A DNA stretch of 64,000 nt from Flavobacteriales bacterium (lineage in GTDB: Bacteria; Bacteroidota; Bacteroidia; Flavobacteriales_F; PHOS-HE28), in the NCBI GenBank assembly GCA_016721005.1, contig JADKJM010000009.1:186001-250000 (forward strand), in the 5' to 3' direction. The notes below the pieces were generated by a model. That model made no database searches. It was not told the DNA's origin and was given only the letters and a program-made list of their open reading frames with translations. The translations under genes and the position numbers were made by a program. Below, one piece after another: positions 9,004-16,795 of the stretch (its first letter is position 1; each line of letters starts with the position of its first letter).

Positions 9004-9354
9004 ATGAAGAACCCGAAATTGAAATTCCTCGCAACAGCGCTCGGTGCTTCGTTCCTTCTCTCCACACCAGTGATGGCCTCTGGGAAGAAGAATGTGACCA
9101 TCAACCAGGAGAATCTTGAGAAACTGCCGATGGCTGATCAACAGCGTGTGCTGTGCATCGTCGATCGCCTGGAGGAGATCACATCCATGGATCGCAGTGC
9201 CATGGAGCGCATCGACCGCAAAGCGTTGGCCGCTGAAACCAGCGCGCTGAAGAGCGAGGCGGATGCTTACAACCGCTCTGGTGGCGGGACCGTGGTCTAT
9301 ATCTCCACGGCAGGCATCATCATCATCGTGCTCTTGCTCATCATTCTGTTGTAG
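9004..9354 (+). CDS. Small exported protein with a C-terminal membrane anchor
   Basis: 116 residues. The N-terminus is a signal peptide (KFLATALGASFLLSTPVMAS), the middle is helical and charged (NLEKLPMADQQRVLCIVDRL), and the end is a very hydrophobic segment (STAGIIIIVLLLIILL). I start at the ATG 9004; the longer frame upstream lies inside the IS element. No family recognised. Small signal-plus-anchor proteins of this shape are common in Bacteroidota stress clusters. It probably formed an operon with DUF1328 before the IS630 insertion; its promoter may now be lost or supplied by the element. Confidence 0.75.
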   Translation: MKNPKLKFLATALGASFLLSTPVMASGKKNVTINQENLEKLPMADQQRVLCIVDRLEEITSMDRSAMERIDRKALAAETSALKSEADAYNRSGGGTVVYISTAGIIIIVLLLIILL

Positions 9355-9397
9355 CATCTGAAGCTTTGGAAGAACCCACGTACCTAACCACACACAC

Positions 9398-9559
9398 ATG
9401 CCACGCAAGAAGAAGACGTTGATCCTCACCCAACAGGTGAAGGAAGGGATCAAGATGATCAAAGTGCAACTCGATGCGCGCACGATGATCACACTGTCCA
9501 ATATGAACAGGTTCGCCTTTTGGCAGCAACGCTACCCGTTGGCCAAGGTGATCGGCTGA
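9398..9559 (+). CDS. Small basic protein, 53 aa
   Basis: Starts MPRKKKTLILTQQVKEGIKM and ends FAFWQQRYPLAKVIG. It is lysine-rich with no signal peptide or membrane segment. The stop (TGA 9557-9559) is 4 bases before the next ATG, so it is probably co-transcribed with the 67-residue gene after it. Too short to assign a function. Support is the tight spacing and the shared terminator. Confidence 0.55.
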   Translation: MPRKKKTLILTQQVKEGIKMIKVQLDARTMITLSNMNRFAFWQQRYPLAKVIG

Positions 9560-9563
9560 GGCC

Positions 9564-9767
9564 ATGAGCTACACACTCGAAGGCGCCTTGTACAACGTGG
9601 GCGAGCGTGTGCGCTATCACGACGCTGCATACGTCGTGACAGCCCGCCGGAGCACCGTGGTGGGGATCGTGTATCAGCTGCGCGCGGAAGCCGCAGAAGC
9701 GCGATCGCACTACAACGTGCCACAGTCGGCCATCGACAGCGGGCTGGTCCACCAGGCAAGCAAGTAG
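9564..9767 (+). CDS. Small cytoplasmic protein, 67 aa
   Basis: The sequence MSYTLEGALYNVGERVRYHD followed by YVVTARRSTVVGIVYQLRAE looks like a compact beta-barrel of the KOW/SH3 type ('GERVRY... V... YQL'). This is only a shape resemblance. No signal peptide. It closes a mini-operon with 9398 and is followed by a strong terminator at 9789-9820. Confidence 0.6.
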   Translation: MSYTLEGALYNVGERVRYHDAAYVVTARRSTVVGIVYQLRAEAAEARSHYNVPQSAIDSGLVHQASK

Positions 9768-9788
9768 CCTTCCTCAACCTACGGAAAC

Positions 9789-9820
9789 GAAGAACGGCGC
9801 TCCAACGGGCGCCGTTCTTC
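9789..9820. terminator. Bidirectional hairpin between convergent genes
   Basis: Perfect 12-bp stem GAAGAACGGCGC / GCGCCGTTCTTC with an 8-base loop. T-rich sequence follows on both sides. It lies between the plus-strand small genes and the minus-strand lipoprotein, so it can end both transcripts. Confidence 0.8.
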
Positions 9821-9860
9821 ATTCCGTGCTTTCACCAAAGCACACGTCGGGTCCGCCGAT

Positions 9861-10358
9861 CTAGTGACCGTCGTGATCCGCGTCCCGCGTGGTCTTCTTG
9901 TCCACGTTCTCCTTCAGTCGCGACCACCAGCTCTTCACGTCCTCGGCCGCTTTCTTCGTGGAGGTCTTCACGCTTTCCCATGTGGAGTCGTTCGCTCCTT
10001 CAACATCGGCGATCAGTCGTTCCACCTTGACCTTCTCGGTGGAAAGTTCCGCCTTCATGGCTTCCTCATCCTTGCGCTCGCTCGGCTTCAGGCCCTTTCC
10101 GGCAAGACGGGCGTTACTGCTCGTGAGCTTGTTGTCGATGTCGTCGCGGAGTTGTCGCAGATCGCGCAGCATCTCGGCGCGTTCGCTCTCCCAAGTTGCG
10201 GCGGTCCGGGCCGAGGCAGCGTCCATCCGTTCTTGCACCTTGGCCATCGCTGCGTTCGTCTCGGCCTTCTGCTCGTCCACGGTGTTGCTGCAACCGGGAA
10301 GTAGCAGACCGAGAGCGATAGCTGGGGCCAGTAATGTTGTCATTTTGCGTATTCTCAT
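9861..10358 (-). CDS. Helical lipoprotein, 165 aa
   Basis: A lipoprotein signal with lipobox LLPGC around residue 23 (start at MRIRK, or MTTLL five residues later). After processing, the mature part is highly charged and helical, with Lys/Glu-rich stretches and few hydrophobics (MAKVQERMDAASART, STEKVKVERLIADVEG) and an Asp/His-rich tail (DADHDGH). Coiled-coil behaviour is likely. No named family, but similar lipoproteins occur beside YtxH and AI-2E permease genes in Bacteroidota stress clusters, as here. It probably sits in the outer membrane, facing the periplasm. Confidence 0.75.
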   Translation of the reverse strand: MRIRKMTTLLAPAIALGLLLPGCSNTVDEQKAETNAAMAKVQERMDAASARTAATWESERAEMLRDLRQLRDDIDNKLTSSNARLAGKGLKPSERKDEEAMKAELSTEKVKVERLIADVEGANDSTWESVKTSTKKAAEDVKSWWSRLKENVDKKTTRDADHDGH

Positions 10359-10619
10359 GGGTGTGTGTTTGCATTCCTCATATCCAAAGCCGGACCGTAT
10401 GGCCGGGTATCATCTTATTCCCTTCCATGTACCGTGATCGTGTTGAACAGCGCGATAGAATGCCGGTCCTCATCCATCACAGGCCATGTAGTGCCACCTC
10501 CCCGATCTGCGCATCGGGTGTGTAACAACATACCCGATCGCACCTCGCGCGGGTCTCGTCCACGAACACCTACGGCCGCACTTTCCCGATCGTAGCCCGT
10601 TCGTTGCTGTGCAGTACCC

Positions 10620-12269
10620 ATGCCGATGACCCGCACCACCCGCCGCTGGCTCCGCGTCGCGATCGCCGCAGGTGGGCTCGTGGTGGTGGGATTCGTTGCA
10701 CAGCGCTGGTTGACGCACGTGGCCTATGCCAAGAGCGTGGAGGCCCTGGCCAACTTCTGCGGACCGCAAAGCAAGGTGACCCTAGGCGCCATGGAAGTGC
10801 AGGTGCTGGCTGGTGATGTGCGTTGGACAAACGTGCGCGTTGAACAACCAGCGGACAGCCTGTTCGCAGTTGATGATGAGCGTGCTTTCCACATCGCTGG
10901 CACGATCGACACGGTCGCGGTGGAAGGGCTCTCACTGCTGTCGTTGTTGTTCCGAGGATCCATCGTCGCGCGGGATCTCCGCATCGAGCGTCCCGACCTG
11001 CATGTCATCTTGCGTAACGATACCCTTGCCGCTGCAGCAACTGCATCGACGGAGCGGAGGTACACGGCATTGCGGCTCATGTCCGTTGGGGTGGAGCGCG
11101 GTGCGGTCCATGTGTCCCGTGTTGGACATGCTGTGCCGGTGCTGATCGTGCAGCAGTTCGATCTGCACGCTGCGGGGGCGGTCGCCGACTTCGAGGAAGG
11201 AACAGCACCAATGCTGATGTTCGGCACCATCACCGGCGAGTTGAGCGACGTGGTCGCCAGTCTATCCCCGCTCTATGATCTGCACGTGGCCTGCGCGGCA
11301 CTTACGCGAGGTGGGGCACAGCTCCGGATCACCGATGCTGCGCTACGGCCGCTCGTAGGTCCGGAGAACTACGGCAAGCTCGTGCCCTTCGAAACCGATC
11401 TCATTTCAATGCATGCGGACACGCTATTGGCTTCGGGGCTCGACATCAATGGCAGTATCGCGCAACGTGGACTGAAGACCACGAAGATCCTAATGGCAGG
11501 GATGCGCGGCGAGATCCATCGCGACAAGACCCTGCCCGATGCACCGTACACCAAGAAGCGGCTGCCTATGGCCGGACTGCGCAACCTCCCCTTCACGGTG
11601 GATGTGGACAATGTGCGACTGGTACGCTGGCGCCTCCATTACCATGAACGTGGTGAGAACGGACCGGAGTACGGCGAAGTGCTCTTCAGCGACATCAGCG
11701 CGGTGATCACAGGGCTGCACACCACGGACACGCTCGGCGGCAATGATGTACACCTGGTCGCGCGAGCGAAGGCCTACGACCAAGCGCTCATCACGGTGGA
11801 TGCCCATACATCAGTGTCCGCACCGAACGAACGCTTCACCCTGAGCGCCACCATCGGTGCCATGCCCATCGCAGTCTTCAACCGGATGACCACCGACCTC
11901 GTTGCGATACGAGCGACCGCCGGACGGATCAACAACGTGAACTATCACATCACTGGCGACGACGATCACGCCACCGGCCGTGTTGACGTGTCCTACCAGG
12001 ACCTCGCGTTGAGCGCGCTGAAACGGGATCGATCCGGAGAAGAGAACCGGTTCAAGACCTCCGTGCTCAACCTCGTGGTGCGTTCCAAGAACCTGCGTTC
12101 CAACGATGGCTTCCACCACGGCGACTTCTCCTTCGATCGGGAACAGGACCGCGCCGTGTTCAAGTACGTGTGGGCCGGTTTGCGCGAAGGCATGCTGGCT
12201 GCGATGCTTCCCGGTGCGCTCGATGATCTGCGCAAGGGAAAGAAGCCGGATGCGCGATCCAAGCGCTGA
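10620..12269 (+). CDS. AsmA-like / DUF748-type membrane-anchored protein
   Basis: 549 residues. One membrane segment near the N-terminus (VAIAAGGLVVVGFVAQRWL), then a long run of beta-strands with no catalytic motif. The pattern (an early 'VTLGAMEVQVLAGDVRWTNV' strand pair, repeated 'I..DLRIERPDLHV' strands, ending 'AVFKYVWAGLREGMLAAMLP') matches AsmA/DUF748 repeating beta-groove proteins. These bridge inner and outer membranes and move lipids. The start could also be the Met two codons in. It is transcribed away from the lipoprotein gene. The family call is by overall shape, so the exact subfamily is uncertain. Confidence 0.6.
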   Translation: MPMTRTTRRWLRVAIAAGGLVVVGFVAQRWLTHVAYAKSVEALANFCGPQSKVTLGAMEVQVLAGDVRWTNVRVEQPADSLFAVDDERAFHIAGTIDTVAVEGLSLLSLLFRGSIVARDLRIERPDLHVILRNDTLAAAATASTERRYTALRLMSVGVERGAVHVSRVGHAVPVLIVQQFDLHAAGAVADFEEGTAPMLMFGTITGELSDVVASLSPLYDLHVACAALTRGGAQLRITDAALRPLVGPENYGKLVPFETDLISMHADTLLASGLDINGSIAQRGLKTTKILMAGMRGEIHRDKTLPDAPYTKKRLPMAGLRNLPFTVDVDNVRLVRWRLHYHERGENGPEYGEVLFSDISAVITGLHTTDTLGGNDVHLVARAKAYDQALITVDAHTSVSAPNERFTLSATIGAMPIAVFNRMTTDLVAIRATAGRINNVNYHITGDDDHATGRVDVSYQDLALSALKRDRSGEENRFKTSVLNLVVRSKNLRSNDGFHHGDFSFDREQDRAVFKYVWAGLREGMLAAMLPGALDDLRKGKKPDARSKR

Positions 12270-12307
12270 GTTTCCATCCGCTTGCCCGCTGCTCCTTCCA
12301 CGATCGG

Positions 12308-13408
12308 CTACGGACCCTTCATCCCCCGCCGCAACCAGCGCGCCGCACGGTCCGCTTCCGGCATTCGACGCGTGAAGCGATGTACGAAATTGAGCCTCAG
12401 ATTGCCGACGCTCCATGCAAAGACACTCTGCGTGGCGAGGATGTAGTCCACCCGTTCGAGGTTGAAGGATAGCCCGGCCTGGTCCCGGCGGCTATTGTAT
12501 CCTGCACCCGCGCGCACCTGCATGTGCCAGCCTGGCCCCAAGGTGGTGAGCGGGTCGCGCGTGGCGCCGTCGAGGAACACATCGCTCACCACACGCTGAA
12601 CGCTAAGGCCCGGGCCGAGTGCGAGCGATCCCGTGGCGAACCAATGCTCCTTGTACACAAAAGTGTAGGCGTAGCCGCCCATCACGCCCACATCGCCGAA
12701 GTCGCCTTTGTGGATGGCCGCATTCGCATCGAATCGAGCTGCAAGTCGTTCAGGTACCAGAGAGGAATCCGCACGGATACGATAATAGATGAGATAGCCA
12801 CCCAACAGCCAAGAGCCTTGGCTACGCCGCTGCCATGCATCCTGGTTGAAGGCCGCACGGTAACTGAAGCGACGGCTGTTGTACACGCGCAAGCTGCTCG
12901 CGCCGAAGTTGAACTCCTTGAGATCCCCGCGGTAGGGATGCTCAACACCCTGATCCGCCCAACCGAGCTCACTGCGCTGGTGCGAGGCGATGTAGTAGCC
13001 CTTGAACACCTGTAGGAACAGGTTGGTGGCGCGTTCGGGGCTGAGGATGTTCGCTTGTGCATCCAAGTAGCGTGTCCGCCCGAAGCGCGCATCATCGTTA
13101 TTGATGAAAGGGATGCCGAAGCCGAGGTTGAGCGTAACCCGTCGATAGCTGGCGCCCAGGCCGATGTTGATCCGGTTGTTCGGCTTGAAGACCAGATCGC
13201 GCGCATCCCCATTGGACCCGATACGAAAGGTGTTGAACTTGGTGCTGCTGTATAATCGCATGGTGAGCAGGTGCGAATAGTCCTTCACAAAGAGCGTATC
13301 GATATTGAGTGCGCGGGACTTTTGGGCCGGCAGCGCGGTACACATCAGCAAAGCCGCCACGACGAGCATCGTTCGCACAAGGATGGCATGGATAACTGAT
13401 GTCTTCAT
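12308..13408 (-). CDS. DUF4421-type outer-membrane protein
   Basis: 366 residues from the ATG at 13408, after which comes a signal peptide (ILVRTMLVVAALLMCTALPA). The open frame continues far upstream (to 14620), but that part is the out-of-frame shadow of the permease gene. The mature protein has repeated amphipathic strands (INIGLGASYRRVTLNLGFGI, FNFGASSLRVYNSRRFSYRA) and ends in an LRLNFVHRFTRR strand. This layout, with an early FKPNNRINIGLGASY strand, is that of DUF4421 outer-membrane beta-barrels of Bacteroidota. Function unknown. Confidence 0.75.
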   Translation of the reverse strand: MKTSVIHAILVRTMLVVAALLMCTALPAQKSRALNIDTLFVKDYSHLLTMRLYSSTKFNTFRIGSNGDARDLVFKPNNRINIGLGASYRRVTLNLGFGIPFINNDDARFGRTRYLDAQANILSPERATNLFLQVFKGYYIASHQRSELGWADQGVEHPYRGDLKEFNFGASSLRVYNSRRFSYRAAFNQDAWQRRSQGSWLLGGYLIYYRIRADSSLVPERLAARFDANAAIHKGDFGDVGVMGGYAYTFVYKEHWFATGSLALGPGLSVQRVVSDVFLDGATRDPLTTLGPGWHMQVRAGAGYNSRRDQAGLSFNLERVDYILATQSVFAWSVGNLRLNFVHRFTRRMPEADRAARWLRRGMKGP

Positions 13409-13455
13409 GTTCGCATGATCCGCAGGAACGAACGGGAACAAGGGCCCGCCGCTAT

Positions 13456-14589
13456 TCACTCGCGCACCTCGGGTGTATGCACTGCTGCCAGCAGCGGCAG
13501 GCGGAAGATGTCCCTGTGTGAACCGATGCCACCATCGCCAAGCACATAACCGAACGGCTCCAACGCAGGAACCCGATCGAAGATCACCTTGAGCATGGCG
13601 GTCAATGGAATGGCGAGGAACATGCCCGGGATCCCCCACAATGCACCACCGATCATGACCGCGATGATGGATGCCAGCGCATTGAGCTCGACACGCGATG
13701 CGACCACCCTGGGTACGATAAAGTTGTTGTCCACCAACTGCACGAGGAGGTACAGGCCCAGCACCCACAGCGCGGCCGCAGGTCCCATCGTGGCCAGGGC
13801 GAAAAGCATGGTCAATGCGGTGGCCATGATCATGCCGACGTAGGGGATCAGGTTCAGTACCGCGCCCATCACAGCGAGCAGCAGCGCGTACTCCACACCG
13901 ATGATCATCAGTCCCGTCCAGTTCAACACCGTTACGATGCCCGCTTCCATGACCAGGCCCACGAGGTAGCTCTGCACCACGCCTTTGGTCCGGGTGAGCA
14001 CGTCCTGCACGACGGCCTGATCCCGCTCGGGGAAGAGCTTGCGGACGAAGGTGATCAGCAACCGCTTGTACAGGAGCAGCAGGAAGGTGAACACCGGCAG
14101 CAGGAAGAAGAAGGCGAACAAGGTGCCCACGGTGGTGAGCGTGGAACCCACCATCGACCTTCCCTGGCTCATGCCTTCGTCCTTCACCTTTTCCACGGCA
14201 TCGGTAACATCGCCCCGTTCCATATCGAACGTGTCCTGGGTCCAGCGTTGCATATCGACGCCCAGTGCGGTGATCCGCACATTCAGGTCGGGCAGCTTCT
14301 CGCTGAAGTTCCCGGCCTGCGTGCCGATGAAATAGGCAAGCCCGGCCAGTGCCGTCATGGCAAGCATTAGTGCAATGACGATGGCCAGTACGCGCGGCGA
14401 ACGCCAACGGACAAACCGATCCACCAGAGGGTTCAACAACATGGCCAGCAAAAGCGAGAACAGCAGCGGCACCACGATCGGTCTCGCTAGCGAGAGCGCA
14501 TAGCCGAAGGACAGCAGGCCCAGCATGATGAGGCTGAACTTCTGGTAGGAAGGTTGAACAACGGGGTGTGCGGGAGTGGATCCGTCCAT
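13456..14589 (-). CDS. AI-2E family transporter (permease)
   Basis: 377 residues from the ATG of MDGSTPAHPVV. About eight membrane segments, with the family's soluble region between early and late helices (~75-160) and the conserved late part LNLIPYVGMIMATALTM, VDNNFIVPRVVASRVELNAL and GIPGMFLAIPLTAMLKVIFD. Family members export autoinducer-2 or act as Na+/H+ antiporters; the substrate cannot be inferred here. The open frame extends 194 codons upstream without coding character. It lies back-to-back with the ytxH-like gene. Confidence 0.9.
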   Translation of the reverse strand: MDGSTPAHPVVQPSYQKFSLIMLGLLSFGYALSLARPIVVPLLFSLLLAMLLNPLVDRFVRWRSPRVLAIVIALMLAMTALAGLAYFIGTQAGNFSEKLPDLNVRITALGVDMQRWTQDTFDMERGDVTDAVEKVKDEGMSQGRSMVGSTLTTVGTLFAFFFLLPVFTFLLLLYKRLLITFVRKLFPERDQAVVQDVLTRTKGVVQSYLVGLVMEAGIVTVLNWTGLMIIGVEYALLLAVMGAVLNLIPYVGMIMATALTMLFALATMGPAAALWVLGLYLLVQLVDNNFIVPRVVASRVELNALASIIAVMIGGALWGIPGMFLAIPLTAMLKVIFDRVPALEPFGYVLGDGGIGSHRDIFRLPLLAAVHTPEVRE

Positions 14590-14690
14590 GAGGATGTGGT
14601 GATGCAGAGGAGGCACGCACCGTACCGGATCAGAGATCCCGTGCAATGGGCCCCGGATATCGCGCATCGGGGTCAACCATCCCCACGATC

Positions 14691-14706
14691 GTGGAATTTC
14701 CTCCAC
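14691..14706. promoter_or_regulatory. 16-bp palindrome upstream of the ytxH-like gene
   Basis: GTGGAATTTCCTCCAC, 93 bases before the ytxH-like start and about 100 bases before the permease start on the other strand, so it could control both. It matches the palindrome at 7515-7530 at 13 of 16 positions. Confidence 0.45.
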
Positions 14707-14799
14707 ATGTGCGATAGCGCAAGTGCCGCGAACAGGGGCACCGCACTTCGGCTCCGGAATTGAACTAGGTCGTGCAAACACATCAACACAACCACACAC

Positions 14800-15177
14800 A
14801 TGGAAAACAGCACAGGAAAAACACTGCTCGTCCTCGGATTGGGCATCGTGGCCGGCGCCGCACTCGGCGTCTTGTTCGCACCGCGTTCGGGTAAGGAGAC
14901 GCGTGCAGCCATCCGCCGCAAAGGCGAAGACCTGAAGGATGACATGGACGAGATGATCGAGGCCGGACACAAGGAATGGAGCAAGGCCAAGGGCAAGATG
15001 TCCGACGCCGCCACGATGACCAAGGACGAGGTGAGCGAATTCGTTCGCTACATGTTCAAGGAAGGCAAGAGCGCTGCGGGGCACATGCGCACCGAAGCAG
15101 CCACTGCCGGTCGGAACATAACCGACAAGGCGAAGAAGACCGTAGAGGATATGAAGGAGAACCTCCAACACAATTGA
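14800..15177 (+). CDS. YtxH domain protein
   Basis: 125 residues. The N-terminus (KTLLVLGLGIVAGAALGVLF, then APRSGKETR) is the YtxH signature: one glycine-rich membrane helix followed by APxSGxxTR. The rest is a long charged helix with repeated K/E/A patterns (KAKGKMSDAATMTKDE). YtxH proteins are general-stress, membrane-bound helical proteins of unknown mechanism. First gene of a three-gene operon; its stop is 5 bases before the next start. Confidence 0.9.
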   Translation: MENSTGKTLLVLGLGIVAGAALGVLFAPRSGKETRAAIRRKGEDLKDDMDEMIEAGHKEWSKAKGKMSDAATMTKDEVSEFVRYMFKEGKSAAGHMRTEAATAGRNITDKAKKTVEDMKENLQHN

Positions 15178-15182
15178 ACATC

Positions 15183-15554
15183 ATGACCACCGGACCGGAA
15201 AGAACACCGGCTGACCTCGGCGACCTGCTCACCACCGTGAGCGGGGACGCCCGGGGGTGGTTGCACGCACAGCGCGACCTCACCCTGCTCATTGTGAGCG
15301 AAAAGGCTGCTCAGGCCGGTCGTGCCGCCATTGGAGGTTTCGTTGGTTTCGTGATCCTGGGTGCAGCGCTCACCATGCTCAGCGTTGCAGGTGCGTTCGC
15401 GTGGGGCCATGCGCTGGGCAGTGTTGCTCACGGCTTCCTCTATGTGGGCCTCATCGACCTGGGCGTGCTTCTCTTGTTCATGATCTGGTGGCGTACCAGC
15501 CTTGGTGATCGCATCACCCTCTCCATCATCAACTCGTTCCATGTCGAACGCTGA
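15183..15554 (+). CDS. Phage-holin-family-like (YqjE/superfamily III) membrane protein
   Basis: 123 residues. A short hydrophilic start (GDLLTTVSGDARGWLHAQRD) leads to two hydrophobic helices (AAIGGFVGFVILGAALTML, LYVGLIDLGVLLLFMIWW) separated by a short loop. This layout, with the gene following YtxH, is that of YqjE / 'phage holin family' proteins, which in free-living bacteria are stress-induced and not lytic. I start at ATG 15183. It overlaps the next gene by 14 bases. Confidence 0.75.
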   Translation: MTTGPERTPADLGDLLTTVSGDARGWLHAQRDLTLLIVSEKAAQAGRAAIGGFVGFVILGAALTMLSVAGAFAWGHALGSVAHGFLYVGLIDLGVLLLFMIWWRTSLGDRITLSIINSFHVER

Positions 15555-16020
15555 TCGCTTCCCCGACCTCGCGAGCGTGCGGGCAGAACGCGTGCGGCTG
15601 CAAGCTGTGCGCAGTACATACGCTGATGGGCTCCAAGGAACATTGGACCTATTGAAGGACAAGGAATACCGAAGGGCCTTGGTGCTCGACGGCATTGGTG
15701 ATGCGATCGGAGCTCCCACCCTGTTGGGAGTTCTGGCCAAAGGAGTTGCTGGATCGCGCGGTTGGTTGCCGTTCATCGCACCACTGTTGGCGGGTCGCAA
15801 GGGCATTCTTGGCAGCCGGTTGTTCTGGACGGTGCTCGGCTTCGCGTTGCCTGCGGTTGTTTCCAAGAACGGCGAGTTCGACCTGCACGCGATCCGGGAC
15901 GGACTGCGATCCATTTGGTCGCGCATACGCGAACGCTTTGCAGCAAGTGAGGATGAAGCAGCCGCTGAAGAAGAGGAAGAGCCGGAGGACATGGAAGAAA
16001 TGGAAGTGAACGAACGATGA
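15541..16020 (+). CDS. YtxH-operon protein with an acidic tail
   Basis: 159 residues from the ATG of MSNADRFPDL, which overlaps the previous gene's end. A soluble N-terminal helix is followed by a central weakly hydrophobic stretch (LFWTVLGFALPAVVSK) and a very acidic C-terminus (EDEAAAEEEEEPEDMEEME). No known family. Being third in the YtxH operon, with overlapping frames, it likely works with those membrane proteins. Confidence 0.7.
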   Translation: MSNADRFPDLASVRAERVRLQAVRSTYADGLQGTLDLLKDKEYRRALVLDGIGDAIGAPTLLGVLAKGVAGSRGWLPFIAPLLAGRKGILGSRLFWTVLGFALPAVVSKNGEFDLHAIRDGLRSIWSRIRERFAASEDEAAAEEEEEPEDMEEMEVNER

Positions 16021-16082
16021 TCGGCAGTACATGCGCTGCACGACCACCGACGCACGCTGGATACTGAACAACTTTCCGCAGC

Positions 16083-16784
16083 ATGAACGATCCGAACCTT
16101 GTCGCCGTGACACAACCCTACAAACTCCAGAACCGAATCTGGGGCAGTGTCAACCGGTACTTCTCTGAAACCTACTCACGTCGGTCGACCGGTCGGTCGG
16201 TCGCTTCGCTTGAACAGCGCAACAATCTTTACCTCTTGGCCGACCAGACCGTGGCGTTCGGTATCGAAGGCGACTTCGTTGAGATCGGTTGCCAGGACGG
16301 TGCCACCGCACGGGTTCTCGCCTCGGTGCTCGACCACCATCAGGCCGAACGACAGTTGCATGTCTACGACACCTTCGACCGCGATCCCGTGCCCGGTATC
16401 GGCAGGCTGAACCGTTTCGATCGGAACTTCCGGGTGAACGGCCTGCGCTATCCCATCGTGCATCGGGGCGAGATCGAAACCACCCTGGCGAATGAACTAC
16501 CCGAGCGGATCGCCTTCGTACACATCGATCTTGCCGTTGGTCAGCTACCCGACCTCCACAGTCAGTCCATGTGGAAGTGCCTCGAGATGGTGTATCCGCG
16601 CATGAGCGTCGGCGCCATTGGTGTGCTCATGGATTACCACGATCCCGATCGGACAGTGGGAGGTTGGGACGCGAATCCCGGGGTGAAGCAGGCCTGTGAT
16701 CGATTCTTCAGGACCAAACCGGAGTGCATCCAGATCCTCTACGGTGGGTCTTGTTCGCACGCATTCTTCCGAAAGGTCTGGTAG
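16083..16784 (+). CDS. TylF/MycF-type SAM-dependent methyltransferase
   Basis: 233 residues. Motif I appears as FVEIGCQDGATARVLASVL, then an acidic residue ending strand 2 (LHVYDTFDRDPVP), and IAFVHIDLAVGQLPDLHSQS in the position of the metal/substrate Asp of TylF-like enzymes. Downstream, GAIGVLMDYHDPDRTVGGW holds the DD/YH pair usual in this family. They O-methylate sugars of macrolides and surface polysaccharides; the substrate here is unknown. It lies just upstream of tamB with an 11-base gap, so the two may be co-transcribed. The frame near 16190 contains a GGTCG microrepeat. Confidence 0.75.
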   Translation: MNDPNLVAVTQPYKLQNRIWGSVNRYFSETYSRRSTGRSVASLEQRNNLYLLADQTVAFGIEGDFVEIGCQDGATARVLASVLDHHQAERQLHVYDTFDRDPVPGIGRLNRFDRNFRVNGLRYPIVHRGEIETTLANELPERIAFVHIDLAVGQLPDLHSQSMWKCLEMVYPRMSVGAIGVLMDYHDPDRTVGGWDANPGVKQACDRFFRTKPECIQILYGGSCSHAFFRKVW

Positions 16785-16795
16785 GGCTCGTGGCG

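Noticed and set aside
13409..14620. A 770-codon minus frame (12308-14620) that seems to be one large protein
   Set aside because: Its first ~400 codons are an out-of-frame shadow of the permease gene (Pro/His/Arg-rich, no strands). The real protein starts at the signal peptide at 13408.
14590..15171. Long N-terminal extension of the AI-2E-type permease
   Set aside because: It overlaps the ytxH-like gene on the other strand and has no membrane or domain features; the start at 14589 fits the family length.
15183..16020. Prophage lysis genes
   Set aside because: The holin-like protein sits behind YtxH in a stress operon, and no other phage gene is nearby.
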